A DNA stretch of 55,155 nt from Stemphylium vesicarium (taxonomy: Eukaryota > Ascomycota > Dothideomycetes > Pleosporales > Pleosporaceae), in the NCBI GenBank assembly GCA_004380135.1, contig QXCR01000175.1:1-55155 (forward strand). Reading direction: 5' to 3'. A program made the position numbers and the translations under genes. The notes beneath the pieces are model-generated. The model did no database searches, was not told where the DNA came from, and saw only the letters and a list, made by a program, of their open reading frames with translations. The first letter of the stretch is position 1. Every line of letters starts with the position of its first letter. Below are positions 52,797 to 55,155 of the stretch, piece by piece.

Positions 52797-54860
52797 ATGA
52801 CTTCAAAGTCCGTCAGCTGCGCTGTGGAGAATCTAAATTACTTCGGGCCTGCAACCGTCTGCCCAGGTGTTTTTGACTTTACCCTGCTTTTCGAAGAGAC
52901 TGTCCTCACCATACTCCCCGCTGTTATAGTCTTAGCGCTTGTGCCTCTCTATTATTTCAAGACACTGTCGCGATGCGACAGAAAAGTCAGCCAGACTTGG
53001 CACGTGACAGCAAAATTGGTGAGTGAAGCTCGTTCGATTGATTCGCACCGACCATACTGACTCTTGGCCTGATAGTTATTGTGGTCCATTTTATTTCTTT
53101 TAAATGGGGCACAGATCGGATTCATCGCGCGGAACTCAACACCAAAGACGCGTGCTTCCATCGGTGCCTCCATCGTGGTACTCCTTACGCATACCGGTCT
53201 TGCAGTCTTATCTTACTCTGCTCATTTGCGCAGCGTACGGCCGGTGTCCCTTATTTCATCTTTTCTGTTATTGACATTGGTGTTCGACGGAGCTCGTTGC
53301 CGAACATTATGGACGTTAGGATCGCAGCCGATGAAAGGCGTCGCGATTATCTCGACCGTCTCGCTGCCGTTCAAAGCTTTCCTACTCGTCATTGAGTCGC
53401 TCGAAAAACGGGGTATGCTTCTCCCTCCCTATCGAGCCCTTCCTCTGGAGTCTACGGCCGGCTTGTTCAGCCAGGCCTTCTGCTGGTGGCTCAACCCACT
53501 GCTCGTCCATGGCTACAGACACAGTCACTCATTGAGGACGCTTCCCGAGGTTGACGCTGATCTGTGCATTGACACGGAGACCACCACTCAGCTGAGTACC
53601 AAATGGAACGCATGGAAACAGAAGGAAGCCGCCCACTCTCTCTTGCTGGTCAGCTTGATGCACAATAAGAGGGCCATTGGCAAAGCTATACTTCCCCGTT
53701 TGTGCCAGACGGGATTCGTTTTTGCTCAGCCATTTCTCGTTAAACGGGTCATTGAATTTATTCAGAGTCCTAACGGCGAATCCAACAATGCTTCTGTTGG
53801 TACTGGTCTGATAATCGCATATGTCATTGTCTACATCGGCATCGCATTGGCGACATCACTGACCCAGCGATGGACCATACATCTCGTTACGCGCCTGCGA
53901 GCTGGTCTAGTGGATTTGGTTTACTCCCGTACTCTCGAGATTCATTACCTCAATATGGACGAGGCAGATGCGGTGACACTGGTTGGCACTGATGTCGAAA
54001 GGATTACCACAGGCTTCAGAGCTTTCCGTAAGTAACTACGAGTCACTCCACCACTTGAGAGCCACACACTGACATGCCCCTTAGATGAATTGTGGGCCTG
54101 TCTTATTGAAATATCTCTTTCCATGTGGCTTCTTTCAGGAGAGCTTCGTGTCGCGGCTGTCGCGCCGGCGGTAGTCATTATTATTTTCACAGGCGCAGCA
54201 ATATCTGTTGCATCAAAAGCCGGCATCACTCAAAAAGCCTGGCTGGACAAGATCCAAGCCCGCGTCAGCGCCACTGCCGCAATTTTAGGCACAATGCACT
54301 CCCTCAAGATGACTGGACTCACGCGCAACCTCACTCAGCGAATTACCAGGATGAGGGAAAAGGAACTGAAGGCCTCGTTCAGTTTTAGGGGTGTACTGGT
54401 CAGAATTGTGGTTCTCACCTTTGCCTCTACCGCCATGGCGCCCGTAGCATCGTTCGGCATGTATATTCTGCTGCAGACTCACCGCGGATATGCGACACTG
54501 GACCCTGCCATTACACTTATGAGTCTTACTCTCCTCCAACTCCTTCTCGCACCTGTTGCTATACTCATCGACTCTCTCGCTGGTGTCATGAGCGCAGTGG
54601 GCTGTTTTGAGCGCATCCGCCTGTACCTCAATTCGGAGACGCGAGTCGACAGCCGAGTGCACGGCACCATCCATCAGCCAGCGACGCCACGGAAAAAATA
54701 CCCTGCAGGTGCCTTGATCCGAACGCTTTCCTCTAGCCGCAACTCCGAAGTGGATTTTGGTTGGCGTCACTCTCGCCATTACTTTCCCCCTTCTTCGTCT
54801 TTTGAGAACTTGGCAGTAGGCGAGATGTACGCCATGAGCGTTCTTGAGCATTGGGGATAG
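52797..54860 (+). CDS. Truncated ABCC-type transporter: first membrane domain without ATPase domain
   Basis: Exons 52797-53018, 53076-54027 and 54085-54860 give 649 residues. It starts MTSKSVSCAVENLNYFGPAT. Several N-terminal helices (TMD0-like) are followed by the family block SQAFCWWLNPLLVHGYR, then a six-helix TMD1 with LITGL-like equivalents: VIEFIQ, GLIIAYVIVYIGIALATS, VTRLRAGLVDLVYSRTLEI, NMDEADAVTLVGTDVERI and LLLAPVAILIDSLAG. This is typical of fungal multidrug-resistance-protein (ABCC) exporters of 1400-1500 residues. After GCFERIRLYLNSETR, where the first nucleotide-binding domain should start, the sequence is unlike the family and stops at 54858-54860. No Walker A or signature motif follows in any frame to the window end. 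Repeat-like sequence begins directly after. So the gene is cut short and probably not an active pump. Confidence 0.8.
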
Positions 54861-55155
54861 GCTGGTAAATGGGTCTCCACATCGGGATCTAAAAAGCTGC
54901 AATATCTCTACAGGCTCTAACCCAATTTAGACGATTAATAGCTTATTTTATAGCCTAAATATAGGCCTGTATTTTGTATATAGAAAGCATCTAGCTAGCT
55001 ACAGTACCTAGCTAGATATCTTAGTTCGGAGCAAAATGTGGAGACCCAACTCTTGGCAACGTGGGTTGGCTAATAACCTTTTTGTTATTAGCTTAAGAGA
55101 AAGACTTTCTACATACAAAATCTAGATGTAGATTTAGGCTATGGAATAAGCTATC
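54861..55155. repeat. AT-rich inverted-repeat debris at the window end
   Basis: Two interleaved inverted repeats. TGGGTCTCCACAT (54870-54882) is inverted at 55036-55048. A 48-bp arm (54940-54987) starting AGCTTATTTTATAGCC is inverted at 55105-55152, with mismatches largely of C/T and G/A type. The second palindrome may continue beyond the window. This looks like one or more small transposons next to the truncated transporter. Confidence 0.65.

Noticed and set aside
1..55155. CRISPR arrays, rRNA genes, complete tRNA genes, riboswitches
   Set aside because: No regularly spaced repeats, rRNA-like segments or full tRNA cloverleaf with A- and B-box were recognised; the organism is a fungus, so CRISPR is not expected.

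Overview
The window is nuclear DNA of a filamentous ascomycete. Short introns (about 45-110 bp) with GTRNGT-type donors and CTNAC-like branch points, the gene families present, and an AT-rich transposon block with repeat-induced point (RIP) type decay all fit a Dothideomycete, probably Pleosporales. That lineage call is an inference from style and content; no marker gene fixes the species.

Layout. 1-16 kb is a conserved housekeeping arm: a PPP4R2-type phosphatase-4 regulatory subunit (-), a UPF0658 Golgi membrane protein (+), the Mpv17/SYM1 inner-mitochondrial membrane protein (+), a Kin4/KfsA-type protein kinase (-) and a Rieske plus AIF-type flavoprotein reductase with a mitochondrial presequence (-). 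17-25.6 kb holds a decayed peroxiredoxin, a single-pass Ser/Thr-rich membrane protein, a large secreted GH31 alpha-glucosidase and a glycine-zipper protein. 26.8-36 kb becomes more accessory: a small secreted cysteine-rich protein whose signal peptide is out of frame with its mature part, a conserved fungal protein of unknown function, a medium-chain dehydrogenase, a DUF3176 membrane protein broken by one frameshift, a weak zinc-binding candidate and a small C2H2 protein.

36.4-46.3 kb is a nested transposon island. A Ty3/gypsy retrotransposon (36581-43174) has 232-bp LTRs and a TTTTA target duplication. It is followed by a 432-bp MITE and an inverted, truncated second copy of the same retrotransposon. 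That copy is split by a 2.07-kb pogo/Fot1-type DNA transposon, whose transposase is itself split by a 202-bp element with a TTCTT duplication. RIP-type decay (CpA and TpG almost absent, TGG and CAG turned into stops) is intense but patchy.

47.7-55.2 kb, right of the island, carries a secreted proline-rich protein, an ankyrin-repeat protein, a 2-oxoglutarate/Fe(II) oxygenase and, divergent from it, an ABCC-type transporter that ends after its first membrane domain next to more repeat debris. The oxygenase and transporter pair could be the edge of a biosynthetic or detoxification cluster outside the window.

I see no wholly new multi-gene system. The most informative structures are the nested island with its spared, unmutated patches, a decayed antisense reading frame inside the retrotransposon, the two secreted proteins, and several genes caught in the act of decay. 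Intron positions were deduced by hand from splice sites and reading frame, so exon ends are predictions.
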